Shown here one piece after another: positions 36,011-44,777 of a stretch of DNA of 64,000 nt (the stretch's first letter is position 1; each line of letters opens with the position of its first letter). The notes beneath the pieces were generated by a model, which worked only from the letters and a program-made list of their open reading frames with translations, was not told the origin of the DNA and made no database searches. The stretch is taken from assembly GCA_047608975.1 (NCBI GenBank), contig JBLFYM010000009.1, forward strand, positions 16,672-80,671, written 5' to 3'. The stretch is from GCA-2715965 sp047608975. GTDB taxonomy: Bacteria > Verrucomicrobiota > Verrucomicrobiia > Limisphaerales > JAYPXF01. Both the position numbers and the translations under genes were made by a program.

Positions 36011-38347
36011 TCAGTCGACGTATTGGAATTCGTTGCTCATGTAGAGAGCCTGAGCCATCAGCGGCCAGGGTGAGTCGAGACGTGGGGTCTGCTCGTTGTA
36101 GAAACGTGATTGCTGGCTGACGAAACGCACCGAGCGTTCGCGTTCGATATCGGTTGGAGCTCGTTGAACGATCCGGGCAAAAAGGTGATTCACCCGCTCC
36201 ACATCAGTTTTACAGTCCTTGAATTCCGTCGTCTGTGCGATGGCGCGGGATTGATCGATGACAAACGGAGAGTTCATCGTGAACAGTGCCTGCGGGGCCA
36301 CGATAGATTCACCTCGTTGAGAAGCGCTTTGCATTGCGGACGGGAAATCAAACGCGCGGAGAGTGGGGTCCAGATTGAAGCGGTTGACGAATCCGTAGAT
36401 GGACCGCTTCCTCGTATAATCCTTGCCCCAGAGATGGCCGGCGCGGCCCAATGGGGTAGGATCAAGTTGGCCTGAGGTTGCCAGCAGACTGTCGCGCAAT
36501 GCCTCCACGTTCAGGTGGCTTCGGTTCGCCCGCCAAAGCAGTCTGTTTTCGGGATCCAGTTCCGCGGCTTCGCTGCGATGTCCACTGCGCTGTTGGTAAC
36601 AGCGTGAAGTTACGATCTGCCGGACCAGATGCTTTAGTGACCAGCCATTCTCGACGAAGTCGTTCGCGAGCCAGTCGAGGAGGCGAGGATGAGTTGGGGC
36701 TGTTCCCTGCAAACCAAAATCGGAAGGGGTCGCGACCAGATACGAACCCATCAGGAATCCCCAAATTCGATTCACAAACACGCGGGCGGTCAGCGGGTTG
36801 TCATTGGCAACAATGTGATTCACCAGGTCGAGTCGTCCGCTGTATTTTACTGCGAAGGGCGTGCCTTTCGGGTCCAGAATTTTGAGGAATCGTCGCGGGA
36901 TTGATGCGCCGCGTTCCCCTCGGTTCCCCCGGACGTAGACGAAAGGCGTGACCGGCTTGCGGGTCTCCTTCACCACCATGGCCCGAGCGGGTGCTCCTTC
37001 ATGGAAGAGCAGCAGCTCGGCCAGTTCTGTTTCGCGGATCTTCGCGGCAACCGACCGCCGGTTGTTTCTGGATTTTGTATTCCCGGCAGCTTCGACTTTC
37101 TTATCGATCGCGGTTCGGCGTCGCTCGTAGTCGGCGGTCGTCTTGGCGTCGCTTGAAACATTTGGCATCTCTGGCATCGCCTTCTCGTTCAGGGGATCGG
37201 AGCGGGAGATGGAAGCGAACACGCCGTGTAAAGAATAGTAGTCGGTCGTGGGGACGGGTTCGAATTTGTGGTCGTGGCAGCGGGCGCAGGCCACCGAGAT
37301 TCCCAGCAGGCCGCGCGTCGTCACGTCGATCCAGTCATCAATGGAATTGTCCGTGTTCCGGCGGTGCGGGCCAACGGACAAGAAACCTAGCGCGGCCAAT
37401 TCCGGAGCGTTTTTGTCCATGCCAAGACGATCGGCGGCGAGTTGCTCGCGAATGAACTGTGGGTATGGTTTGTCCGCGTTAAAGGCCTCGATCACATAAT
37501 TTCGATAGGTGAACGCGAAGGGGAAATAGTGAGGGGTCTTGGTATCCGCACGATAGGTGCTGTCAGTATCGGCATAACGCGCCACGTCCAACCACATACG
37601 CCCCAGATGCTCACCAAAGTTACCGGCAGCAAGCAACTGGTCGATCGCGCCCTTGATCGCAGGTCCACGATTGGCGGCGGCCGCTGCTGCGACAAATGCC
37701 GCGACCCCCTCTGGAGTTGGCGGTAATCCGGAGAGATCAAAACTGAGTCTTCGGATCAACGTTCGGGCATCGGCTGCCCTGCTCGGTTTCAGGTTGGCTT
37801 CTGCAAGGCCGGCGTAAACAAACTGATCGATTGGGTTCCGGTTCCAAACCGGATCGCTGACCTGGGGAGGTTTTTCAGCTTTCACAGGTTGGAAGGCCCA
37901 GTGATTGGCGGCTTGGGCAAAGAGATACTTTTGATCTCCCAAGCGTGAAAACTTCGTCTGCCCCATGTCGTCTTTCGGGCCAGGTGCACCGAGTTTGACC
38001 CAGCGTTCGAACTCGGCAATGACGCTTGGATCCAACCGATACTTGGGTGGCATTTGGAGATCCTTGTTGCTGTGTCGAATCGCCTTGATCAGCAGGGATG
38101 CATCCGGTTCGCCGGGCACGATCGCGTTCTCCGTGTCCCCTCCTTTGAGCCAGCCTGATTCACGATCAAGGAGGAGACCTCCTTTGCGTTCCTTGGATTC
38201 CTCGGAGTGACAGTCGTAGCAGTGTTCCACCAAAAGCGGTCGGATCCGTATTTCGAAAAATTTCGCCCCTGACGACGATTTGACTGAGTCTGCTCCGACC
38301 GGGAGAGCGAGCACTACCAAGGTCAGGGTGTAGATGAAACAGTTCAT
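36011..38347 (-). CDS. PSCyt1-DUF1549-DUF1553 protein
   Basis: A 778-residue protein. A signal peptide (1-19) is followed by a cytochrome c-like PSCyt1 domain with the heme site CYDCH (VEHCYDCHSEESKERKGG) and the family motif LLIKAIRHSNKDLQMPP. DUF1549 follows with RRLSFDLSGLPPTPE, MWLDVARYADTDS and ACARCHDHKFEPV (second CXXCH), then DUF1553 with LTARVFVNRIWGFLMGSYLV and LVRQIVTSRCYQQ. It pairs with the DUF1501 gene downstream. The presence of heme sites suggests an electron-transfer role. It is 48 bp downstream of the pseudouridine synthase gene. Confidence 0.92.
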   Translation of the reverse strand: MNCFIYTLTLVVLALPVGADSVKSSSGAKFFEIRIRPLLVEHCYDCHSEESKERKGGLLLDRESGWLKGGDTENAIVPGEPDASLLIKAIRHSNKDLQMPPKYRLDPSVIAEFERWVKLGAPGPKDDMGQTKFSRLGDQKYLFAQAANHWAFQPVKAEKPPQVSDPVWNRNPIDQFVYAGLAEANLKPSRAADARTLIRRLSFDLSGLPPTPEGVAAFVAAAAAANRGPAIKGAIDQLLAAGNFGEHLGRMWLDVARYADTDSTYRADTKTPHYFPFAFTYRNYVIEAFNADKPYPQFIREQLAADRLGMDKNAPELAALGFLSVGPHRRNTDNSIDDWIDVTTRGLLGISVACARCHDHKFEPVPTTDYYSLHGVFASISRSDPLNEKAMPEMPNVSSDAKTTADYERRRTAIDKKVEAAGNTKSRNNRRSVAAKIRETELAELLLFHEGAPARAMVVKETRKPVTPFVYVRGNRGERGASIPRRFLKILDPKGTPFAVKYSGRLDLVNHIVANDNPLTARVFVNRIWGFLMGSYLVATPSDFGLQGTAPTHPRLLDWLANDFVENGWSLKHLVRQIVTSRCYQQRSGHRSEAAELDPENRLLWRANRSHLNVEALRDSLLATSGQLDPTPLGRAGHLWGKDYTRKRSIYGFVNRFNLDPTLRAFDFPSAMQSASQRGESIVAPQALFTMNSPFVIDQSRAIAQTTEFKDCKTDVERVNHLFARIVQRAPTDIERERSVRFVSQQSRFYNEQTPRLDSPWPLMAQALYMSNEFQYVD

Positions 38348-38395
38348 GAATGGCGGCGTTTCTACGACGGTCGCTGCCGTGGAGCATTCGAATAT

Positions 38396-39358
38396 CTACG
38401 CGTGCAAGGTTTCCGGCAGCTCGAGGGCTTTCAGCGTCGCTTTGAAGTCATCAGGCCAGGGGGCTTCGCATTCAATAACTTCGCCGCTGGTTGGATGGGT
38501 AAAACCGAGCCGGAAAGAGTGCAGCATCTGTCGGGGCGGATCATAACCGTTCAGGTGCTGAATCTGCGTATTCCGATTCCGTCCATACATCGCGTCGCCC
38601 AGTATCGGGTGCCCGAGATATTGGAAGTGCACCCGGATCTGGTGGGTTCGGCCGGTGTGAATTATTGCTTCTGCCAGACTGGCGTGATTCAGCTGACGGA
38701 GACGCCGATAGCTGGTGTGGGCTTGCTTCCCTTCATCATCGTCCAGTGCCGCCATTCGTTTTCGGTGAGTGGGATGACGGGAAATCGCCGCGCGGATCTC
38801 GCCGGCCAGTCGCGTTAACTGACTGCAGACAATGGCGTGATAGACCTTCCGGGTCTCGCGATCGGCAAATTGCCGACAAAGCTCGATGTGCGTCGGGTCA
38901 TTCTTGGCCACCACGATGCAGCCGCTCGTATCAAGATCCAAACGATGAACGATTCCCGGGCGGGCGACGCCACCGATTCCACTCAGATCGCCTTTGCAAT
39001 GGTGAAGAAGTGCGTGGACCAACGTCCCGGTCTCGTGGCCGTTTCCGGGATGCACGCAGAGACCCGGGGGCTTGTTGATGACCAGCAGATCCTGATCTTC
39101 AAAAAGCACGTCGAGGGGGATGTCTTCCGGTTCCGGGATCGACGGACGGACATCGGGCCAGCTGACCACGACCACCTCCCCGGCCTTGGGAGTATGCTTC
39201 GGTTTGACTGACTCACCATCGACAGTGATGTGCCCTTCCTTGATCAGGCGTTGGATGGTTCCACGCGACACCGCTTGGAATACGCCGCCAAGATACTGAT
39301 CCAGCCGCTCGCGCGGCCGGGAAAACTCGACGGTATGGGTATCACTTCGATCCGACAT
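38396..39358 (-). CDS. rluD: RluA/RluD-family 23S rRNA pseudouridine synthase
   Basis: A 320-residue enzyme. An S4 RNA-binding domain (about 14-80, LDQYLGGVFQAVSRGTIQRL) precedes the catalytic domain with the signature RPGIVHRLDLDTSGCIVVAK; its Asp is the nucleophile. GRTHQIRVHFQYLGHPILGD is the other family block. It isomerises uridines to pseudouridine in large-subunit rRNA. S4 plus this layout fits RluD best, but RluC-type cannot be excluded. It is divergent from the ArsS-type gene across a 265-bp region. Confidence 0.9.
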   Translation of the reverse strand: MSDRSDTHTVEFSRPRERLDQYLGGVFQAVSRGTIQRLIKEGHITVDGESVKPKHTPKAGEVVVVSWPDVRPSIPEPEDIPLDVLFEDQDLLVINKPPGLCVHPGNGHETGTLVHALLHHCKGDLSGIGGVARPGIVHRLDLDTSGCIVVAKNDPTHIELCRQFADRETRKVYHAIVCSQLTRLAGEIRAAISRHPTHRKRMAALDDDEGKQAHTSYRRLRQLNHASLAEAIIHTGRTHQIRVHFQYLGHPILGDAMYGRNRNTQIQHLNGYDPPRQMLHSFRLGFTHPTSGEVIECEAPWPDDFKATLKALELPETLHA

Positions 39359-39623
39359 CGGCGCGAGTGTAGCGCACCCGGGTGGGAGCGAATAGCCCCT
39401 TCGGTCTTGAATCCGGATTGGGCAGGTCTATCGATCTCCAACGGCTTGCAATAATGTCCTCTCTTGTCTGAATGTTTTAGCCCTCCGCCTTTTGCCTGCC
39501 AGTTCGGCGATTGTGGCGGACTCGATGGTGAAAATATGTGGGACAAAAATGTTCAATCATCCTCAAGTGCCCGTAGCGAAACGGAAATAGAATGGAATAA
39601 TCCGGGCCGTTCTCTATCCTGTC

Positions 39624-40574
39624 ATGCGAATGAACCGATTCGACGAAAAGCTGGCCGAGCATGGATTCAGCCTGACGCGGACGGCTCTGGAGACCCTCCA
39701 GATCAACGTCGGGCGTAAATGCAATCAGGCCTGTCGGCATTGTCACGTGGACGCGGCACCTTGGCGGACGGAGATGATGAGCGAGGCGACCGCGCATCGG
39801 ATCGGCGACTGGATTACGCAGCATCGGCCCGCTGTGCTCGATATTACCGGTGGTGCTCCGGAGCTGAGCGAGTTTTTCAGATACTTCGTGGAAAAGGGAA
39901 GCGAAGTGGGAGCCCGGATAATTGACCGCAATAACCTGACCATCATCGAAGAGGAGGGCTTTGCCTGGCTCCCGGCTTATCTCGCTGAGTACAACGTGGA
40001 TGTCATCGCCTCCCTGCCCTGTTATTCGGCCAAGAACGTCAACCAGCAGCGCGGCAATGGTGTGTTCGACAAAAGTATCTCGGCCTTGAAGAAACTGAAC
40101 GCCTTGGGATATGGGACCAAACACACGCTGCACCTCGTCTACAATCCCTTGGGGGTGAATCTTCCCGGCCCGCAGGGGGAACTCGAAGCCGACTACAAGG
40201 AAGCGTTGCACAACGAGTTCGGAATCACTTTCAACAGTCTGTTGACCATTACGAACCAACCAATCGCCCGGTTCGCGGAAGATCTGCGCAAGCAGGAAAA
40301 ATGGGACGAGTATCTCGAACTGCTCGTGAATAGTTTTAATCCCGGGACGCTCGAAGGCCTGATGTGCCGGGGCACGCTGAGCGTTGGCTACGACGGGGAC
40401 CTCTACGACTGTGACTTCAATCAGATGCTCGGCATGCAGTTGAAGAACGGGAAACCGCTCAATCTCTGGGACATCACGCCGGACTATCTCGCCGGACGGG
40501 CGATTGAGACCGGGATTCATTGTCTCGCCTGCACGGCGGGAGCGGGAAGCAGCTGTAATGGAGCGCTTGCGTGA
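39624..40574 (+). CDS. arsS: ArsS-type (arsenosugar biosynthesis-like) radical SAM protein
   Basis: A 316-residue radical SAM protein. The cluster motif CNQACRHCH is near residue 33, then VLDITGGAPELSEFF, then LPCYSAKNVNQQRGNGVF. The C-terminal half is the DUF3641 domain with CRGTLSVGYDGDLYDCDFNQML and CLACTAGAGSSCNG, the latter carrying extra cysteines. ArsS is proposed to move a 5'-deoxyadenosyl group in arsenosugar synthesis. Many genomes carry this family without arsenic genes, so the physiological role is uncertain. No ArsM methyltransferase is nearby. A second ATG lies 6 bp inside. The stop overlaps the start of the next gene. Confidence 0.88.
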   Translation: MRMNRFDEKLAEHGFSLTRTALETLQINVGRKCNQACRHCHVDAAPWRTEMMSEATAHRIGDWITQHRPAVLDITGGAPELSEFFRYFVEKGSEVGARIIDRNNLTIIEEEGFAWLPAYLAEYNVDVIASLPCYSAKNVNQQRGNGVFDKSISALKKLNALGYGTKHTLHLVYNPLGVNLPGPQGELEADYKEALHNEFGITFNSLLTITNQPIARFAEDLRKQEKWDEYLELLVNSFNPGTLEGLMCRGTLSVGYDGDLYDCDFNQMLGMQLKNGKPLNLWDITPDYLAGRAIETGIHCLACTAGAGSSCNGALA

Positions 40575-41311
40575 ACATGGGCGGCGGTCTTCGGGCATTG
40601 CTGTTTTTGGTATTGCTCGCCGCTCGTTTGTCGGCGGCGGAAGATCCGACCATGGCGCTCCGCAAAATGGGCGGCTACGTGGGGACAAATTCGCAGGGAA
40701 CCGTAATCAAGGTCAATCTGAACGGCTTACCTGCCATCACCTCCAAAACGCTGAAGCAGGTTGCCAGATTCCCTGATCTGACCGATCTGTCCCTCGAAGG
40801 CACTCCGGTGGATGATGGGGCGTTGGAACAGCTCGGTAAACTCGCTCGGCTGGAATGGCTCAACCTTTACCGCACCAAGATCACTGATCGATCGACGGCG
40901 ATACTTTCGGGACTGACGTCTCTAAAAATGCTACCGATCGGTTCCACGGAGATCTCAAACTCCGGCCTCACGAATTTGGCCCGGCTTTATCAGTTGGAAT
41001 ACCTGGGATTACGGGACACCCAAATCACTGACACTGGGCTTGCCTGCCTCAATGCCCTCACGAATCTTACCGGATTGCATCTGGGTGAAACGAAAGTGAC
41101 TGATCAGGGGCTCTATCAAATTTCCCGCTTGTCCAAACTGGAGAAGCTCTGGCTTCACGACACCTCAGTCACGGACGATGGAGTTCAGAAACTGAGAACA
41201 CTCTCCAAGCTGAAACAGTTGATCGTTTACGGCACGAGCGTTACGGCGGCGGGCTACGCGAGATTGCAAAAAGCGCTTCCAGATTGCTTCATCCTGTATC
41301 GGCTCGAATAG
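40571..41311 (+). CDS. Secreted leucine-rich-repeat protein
   Basis: A 246-residue protein. It starts at a GTG that overlaps the arsS stop (GTGA). The signal peptide is about residues 6-22 (GLRALLFLVLLAARLSA). About six leucine-rich repeats of roughly 24 residues follow, such as LEWLNLYRTKITDRS, LEYLGLRDTQITDTG, LTGLHLGETKVTDQG and LEKLWLHDTSVTDDG. They resemble the repeats of Planctomycetota/Verrucomicrobiota 'internalin-like' proteins. It is a binding protein with unknown partner. Confidence 0.85.
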   Translation: MNMGGGLRALLFLVLLAARLSAAEDPTMALRKMGGYVGTNSQGTVIKVNLNGLPAITSKTLKQVARFPDLTDLSLEGTPVDDGALEQLGKLARLEWLNLYRTKITDRSTAILSGLTSLKMLPIGSTEISNSGLTNLARLYQLEYLGLRDTQITDTGLACLNALTNLTGLHLGETKVTDQGLYQISRLSKLEKLWLHDTSVTDDGVQKLRTLSKLKQLIVYGTSVTAAGYARLQKALPDCFILYRLE

Positions 41312-41329
41312 ATAGCAGCGCGTCATTTC

Positions 41330-41600
41330 AAAGCCGGTTTTGAGCGGCGGCGAACAACAGTCGCAAGTGGCGAGAGGAACGAAAATCCTGACCACAACTC
41401 GAGTTACCCAAATGCTTGGCCAAGCGCAACTGGACGGGCCGGAAAGGTAAATCATGACCCGAAAGTAATCAAAGGAACGGAAGCCACGGGACTTTCGTTT
41501 GGCCGTTTGGATCAGCCCATTGACGACCTCGGCAGGCCCGTTGGTCAGACGCATCCAAAAAACTGTACCAAAATGACCCTTGTACTTTTGAAAAATGAGT
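41330..41600 (-). pseudogene. Remnant of an ISL3-type transposase C-terminus
   Basis: The minus-strand frame reads RLTNGPAEVVNGLIQTAKRK followed by SRGFRSFDYFRVMIYL, which resembles the conserved C-terminal block of ISL3/IS204/IS1165 transposases (N-G-x-x-E-x-x-N-x-x-I-Q-x-x-K-R). The rest of the transposase, its catalytic acids and the terminal inverted repeats are missing. After MIYL the frame is no longer transposase-like. It fills the 344-bp gap between the LRR gene and a response regulator. Confidence 0.55.
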
Positions 41601-41655
41601 AGGGATGCAAACAGAGCATCCCGCCTCGGAGTCGAACGGTGTGAGAGATAAGGAT

Positions 41656-42393
41656 CTACTTCCCCTTGCGCGATTTCTTCGTTTTGGCGGGAGTCGGAGG
41701 TTCTTCGATGAGGGCATCCGGGCTGAGTCGGGTTTGGCCTTGGGTCCATTCTGTCGCGCGGTGAACCAGTGCGGTGGCATCTCCCAAGCTCAACTTGTGT
41801 TTGATGTTCTCGCGGTAGGTTTCGATGGTCTTGAAGCTGAGTCCCAGCGATTCGGCAATATCTCGGGTCCCCTTGCCGGTTCCCAAGAGGCGGAACACCT
41901 GCAGTTCCCGGTCGGAAAGTGTATCAACGTCGGTTCCTTCTGCTTCGCTCCGGGATTCCACCATTCGTTTGACCGCCAGCGCAGCGACGCGTTTGCTTAC
42001 AAAAAGATCGCCCTCGAGAACCGTCTTGATACCGATGAGAACGTCGTCGGTCGCACGCTCCTTCATGATGTAACCCTGAGCTCCGGAACGCAGCGCTCGT
42101 TCGGCATAGAGTGCCTCGTCGAGCTGAGAGAGGACTAGGATCGGCAGGTCTGGTTCAATCGCCCTGATTGACTTGATCAGTTCCAGACCGTCGCGGTCAC
42201 CGAGACAGAGATCCATTACGAGAACATCCGGCTGGAGCTTTTCCACACCGGCGAGGGTCTGGGAGAAGTCTTCCGCTTCGCCGCAACATTTCATATCCGG
42301 TGTTGCGTCGATCATGCTCTTGATACCGAGACGCAGGAACGGATGATCATCTGCAATCAGCACCTGCACTTTTTTGTTGTCTGCATCGCCCAT
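41656..42393 (-). CDS. NarL/FixJ-type response regulator
   Basis: A 245-residue protein. The receiver domain (1-125) has VLIADDHPFLRLG and the phosphorylatable Asp61 (VMDLCLG), and the conserved Lys is in GYIMKE. The LuxR-type HTH domain is at about 158-220 (LSDRELQVFRLLGTGKGTRDIAESLGLSFKTIETYRENIKHKL). A Pro/Lys-rich tail ends the protein. The start at 42393 leaves 10 bp to the upstream GGDEF gene. It would control transcription in response to an unidentified sensor kinase; none is encoded nearby. Confidence 0.92.
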   Translation of the reverse strand: MGDADNKKVQVLIADDHPFLRLGIKSMIDATPDMKCCGEAEDFSQTLAGVEKLQPDVLVMDLCLGDRDGLELIKSIRAIEPDLPILVLSQLDEALYAERALRSGAQGYIMKERATDDVLIGIKTVLEGDLFVSKRVAALAVKRMVESRSEAEGTDVDTLSDRELQVFRLLGTGKGTRDIAESLGLSFKTIETYRENIKHKLSLGDATALVHRATEWTQGQTRLSPDALIEEPPTPAKTKKSRKGK

Positions 42394-42403
42394 TAGATTT
42401 GTT

Positions 42404-43546
42404 TCAGCCCACCACGGTGGCGGCAGGATCTTTGTGCGGCAACTCATTCATATGAGTCACGCGGTTGCGTCCGGTCAGTTTGGAGTGGTAAAGGGCTTCG
42501 TCGCTGAGCGCGACCAAATCGGCCGGCGTCTTCACGTCCGAGGTCATGGTGCCGACGCCAATACTCACGGTGATCGCACGCTGTTCCCAAGATACGGATT
42601 CGATCTCGGCACGAACGCGCTCAGCCAATCCCAATACCACGTCGCGTTGGGTAAAGGGCAGGATTACTACGAACTCCTCGCCGCCGTAACGCGCCACAAA
42701 GTCGGTGCTCCGGGTGGCCTTTGTCAGACATGTGGCCACGATCTTCAGCACTTCATCACCGGCTGGATGACCGTAGGTGTCGTTGAATATTTTAAATTTG
42801 TCCACATCGAGCATCATCAGGCTGAGCGGAAGCTCGTACCGGGCGGATCGATTGTATTCGTCCTCCAGTCGCTCTTTGAATGCACGGTGGTTATTCAGTC
42901 CGGTCAGGCCATCGGTGCGCGCCAGCTCAGAGAGTTGCTCATTGGCAATGCGCAGCTGTTCCTGTTGCTCGCGGAGTTGCTGGTTACGATCATGCAGTTC
43001 GGCCTGGGTCTCGATCAGCTGGTTGTTCTGCCTGACCGCGCTGTCATAGGTGGAGAACAGCAGATTGACCATCTGCCGCCGGCCGGCGGTAACCTGGTGC
43101 TCGTCTCCCTCCACGAACACGTCAAGAGGTGTCTCTGGGGGTTCGGGTGCTCCCGGCGGATGGACGAAAAGTTCAGTCACGCTGCGCAGCAGGAAATCGC
43201 GGGTATAAGGTTTGGTCAGGTAATAATCCGCGCGGGCCTTGAGGCCGGCGAGAATGCTCAGCGGGCTGGAAAGGGTCGTCAGCAGAATGACGGGAATATG
43301 ATTCCGTTTGGCGTCTTCCTTGATGGCCGAGCAAAGTTCATAGCCACTCATGCCCGGCATGTTTATGTCGGAGATGATCAGGTCGACCTGGTTCTTTCCC
43401 AAGGCCTTGAGCGCTTCGTCCCCGCTGCGGGTGATAATGGGCTCGTGACCGCCGTACCGAAGAATGTTCCGCAACGCCAAAGATTCTGTTGGGCTGTCTT
43501 CGGCCACCAAGATGCATTGGCCAGTTTTATCCGCAGCTACGCTCAT
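42404..43546 (-). CDS. Response-regulator diguanylate cyclase (REC-GGDEF)
   Basis: A 380-residue protein. The receiver domain has phospho-acceptor Asp60 (ISDINMPG) and Lys in LTKPY. A coiled coil at about 175-210 leads to the GGDEF domain with the intact active site GGEEF at 288-292. An RSTD inhibitory site (279-282) lies five residues before it, so product inhibition by c-di-GMP is expected. It makes c-di-GMP when phosphorylated. It is co-transcribed with the NarL-type regulator. c-di-GMP could influence the pilus and glycan genes elsewhere in the window (inference). Confidence 0.94.
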   Translation of the reverse strand: MSVAADKTGQCILVAEDSPTESLALRNILRYGGHEPIITRSGDEALKALGKNQVDLIISDINMPGMSGYELCSAIKEDAKRNHIPVILLTTLSSPLSILAGLKARADYYLTKPYTRDFLLRSVTELFVHPPGAPEPPETPLDVFVEGDEHQVTAGRRQMVNLLFSTYDSAVRQNNQLIETQAELHDRNQQLREQQEQLRIANEQLSELARTDGLTGLNNHRAFKERLEDEYNRSARYELPLSLMMLDVDKFKIFNDTYGHPAGDEVLKIVATCLTKATRSTDFVARYGGEEFVVILPFTQRDVVLGLAERVRAEIESVSWEQRAITVSIGVGTMTSDVKTPADLVALSDEALYHSKLTGRNRVTHMNELPHKDPAATVVG

Positions 43547-43579
43547 AGGAAACGCCGGTAATCTCGCACGGGGAAAGGC

Positions 43580-44518
43580 CTACTCACGATAAAAATCGAG
43601 GGTCTCCTTCAGGCCTTCCCCGAAGGAAACTTCGGGCTCGTAGCCCAGTCCGGCGCGGGCCTCGGAGATGTCCGCCTGTGAATCCTTGATATCGCCGGCA
43701 CGCGCTTCCTTGTGGACTGGTTCGAGGCTTTGATCGGTCAGCTTGTTCAGTTCCGCAGCGAGCTGAAGCAGGTCGATGCTTACTCCGCAGGCCACGTTGA
43801 ACACTTTGCCCGCCACCTTCGCCGAATCGCCTTCCGCCGCCAGGAGGTTTGCGTTGACCACGTTCTTCACAAACACGAAGTCGCGGGACTGTTTGCCGTC
43901 GCCGAAAATAAAGGGCGCATTGCCTTCGAGTATGGAGGTGCAAAATTTTGCAATCACACCGGAATAGGGCGAGTCGAACGACTGGCGCGGACCAAACACA
44001 TTGAAGTAGCGGAAACTGACTGCTTCCAGCGCATAGAACTGGTGGAACATCACGCCGTAGCGTTCGGCGGCGTACTTCTGCAAACCGTAGGGGGAAATGG
44101 GACAGACACCATCTGTCTCCTGTTTGATGGGCTTGGGAGCATCTCCATAAACCGCCGATGAAGAGGCGAACATGAAGCGTTTCACTCCAAAATCCCGGGC
44201 GGCTACGAGCATCTGCAATGAGGCGTCCAGATTTTCCTCGTGCGTTTTCACCGGCTTTTCGATGGACAACGGTACCGACGGCTGAGCGGCTTCATGAAAG
44301 ACCCACTCAGAGCCCTCAGTCAGTTTGCGAATCAAATCGGTATCGCAGACATCGCCTTTGACGAATTCGATATCATCGCCGTTCCCGGCCCAGGCGAGGT
44401 TCTTCTCATCGCCCGTGCTCAGGTTGTCGAGAATGACCACTTTGGAGCCACGGCGACAAAGTTCCTGAGTGATATGCGAGCCAATGAACCCGGCGCCCCC
44501 CGTTACGAATGCTTTCAT
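43580..44518 (-). CDS. NAD-dependent nucleotide-sugar epimerase (UDP-glucose/GlcNAc 4-epimerase-like)
   Basis: A 312-residue extended SDR enzyme: VTGGAGFIGSHITQEL (NAD loop), LDNLSTG, SSSAVYGDAPKP (catalytic Ser), Tyr-x-x-x-Lys in SPYGLQKYAAE, and FRYFNVFGPRQ. The closest resemblance is to bacterial UDP-GlcNAc/UDP-glucose 4-epimerases (GalE/WbpP-like). It would supply an activated sugar for surface glycans. Specificity cannot be settled by eye. It is divergent from the zinc-ribbon gene and 33 bp upstream of the diguanylate cyclase gene. Confidence 0.88.
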   Translation of the reverse strand: MKAFVTGGAGFIGSHITQELCRRGSKVVILDNLSTGDEKNLAWAGNGDDIEFVKGDVCDTDLIRKLTEGSEWVFHEAAQPSVPLSIEKPVKTHEENLDASLQMLVAARDFGVKRFMFASSSAVYGDAPKPIKQETDGVCPISPYGLQKYAAERYGVMFHQFYALEAVSFRYFNVFGPRQSFDSPYSGVIAKFCTSILEGNAPFIFGDGKQSRDFVFVKNVVNANLLAAEGDSAKVAGKVFNVACGVSIDLLQLAAELNKLTDQSLEPVHKEARAGDIKDSQADISEARAGLGYEPEVSFGEGLKETLDFYRE

Positions 44519-44777
44519 AGTCTGTTTGTCTGCCTCAAAAGACTCATGGCAAGAGTCGATGTGCGCCGGCAGTGTCTTACCCGGCGGGAATCAGGAGCAA
44601 GTTCAAAAGTGGATTCGGATGAAAATGCGGAATCCTTCGCCGGGAAAATCGCTGTTCGAGATTTGGCCGCTGAAAACAGCTTCACGCTCGCGGCTGCATT
44701 TCAGGGACAGTTTGGCAGCGACACGAGAATTAAGGTTGGCGATTTCTGGGATTCTCTTAGGCTTTCGCAACTGAACG

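Noticed and set aside
39477..40688. 403-residue minus-strand frame
   Set aside because: Antisense to the ArsS-type radical SAM gene, whose CNQACRHCH motif and DUF3641 domain are clear.
42374..43561. 395-residue plus-strand frame
   Set aside because: Antisense to the REC-GGDEF gene, which has intact active-site motifs.
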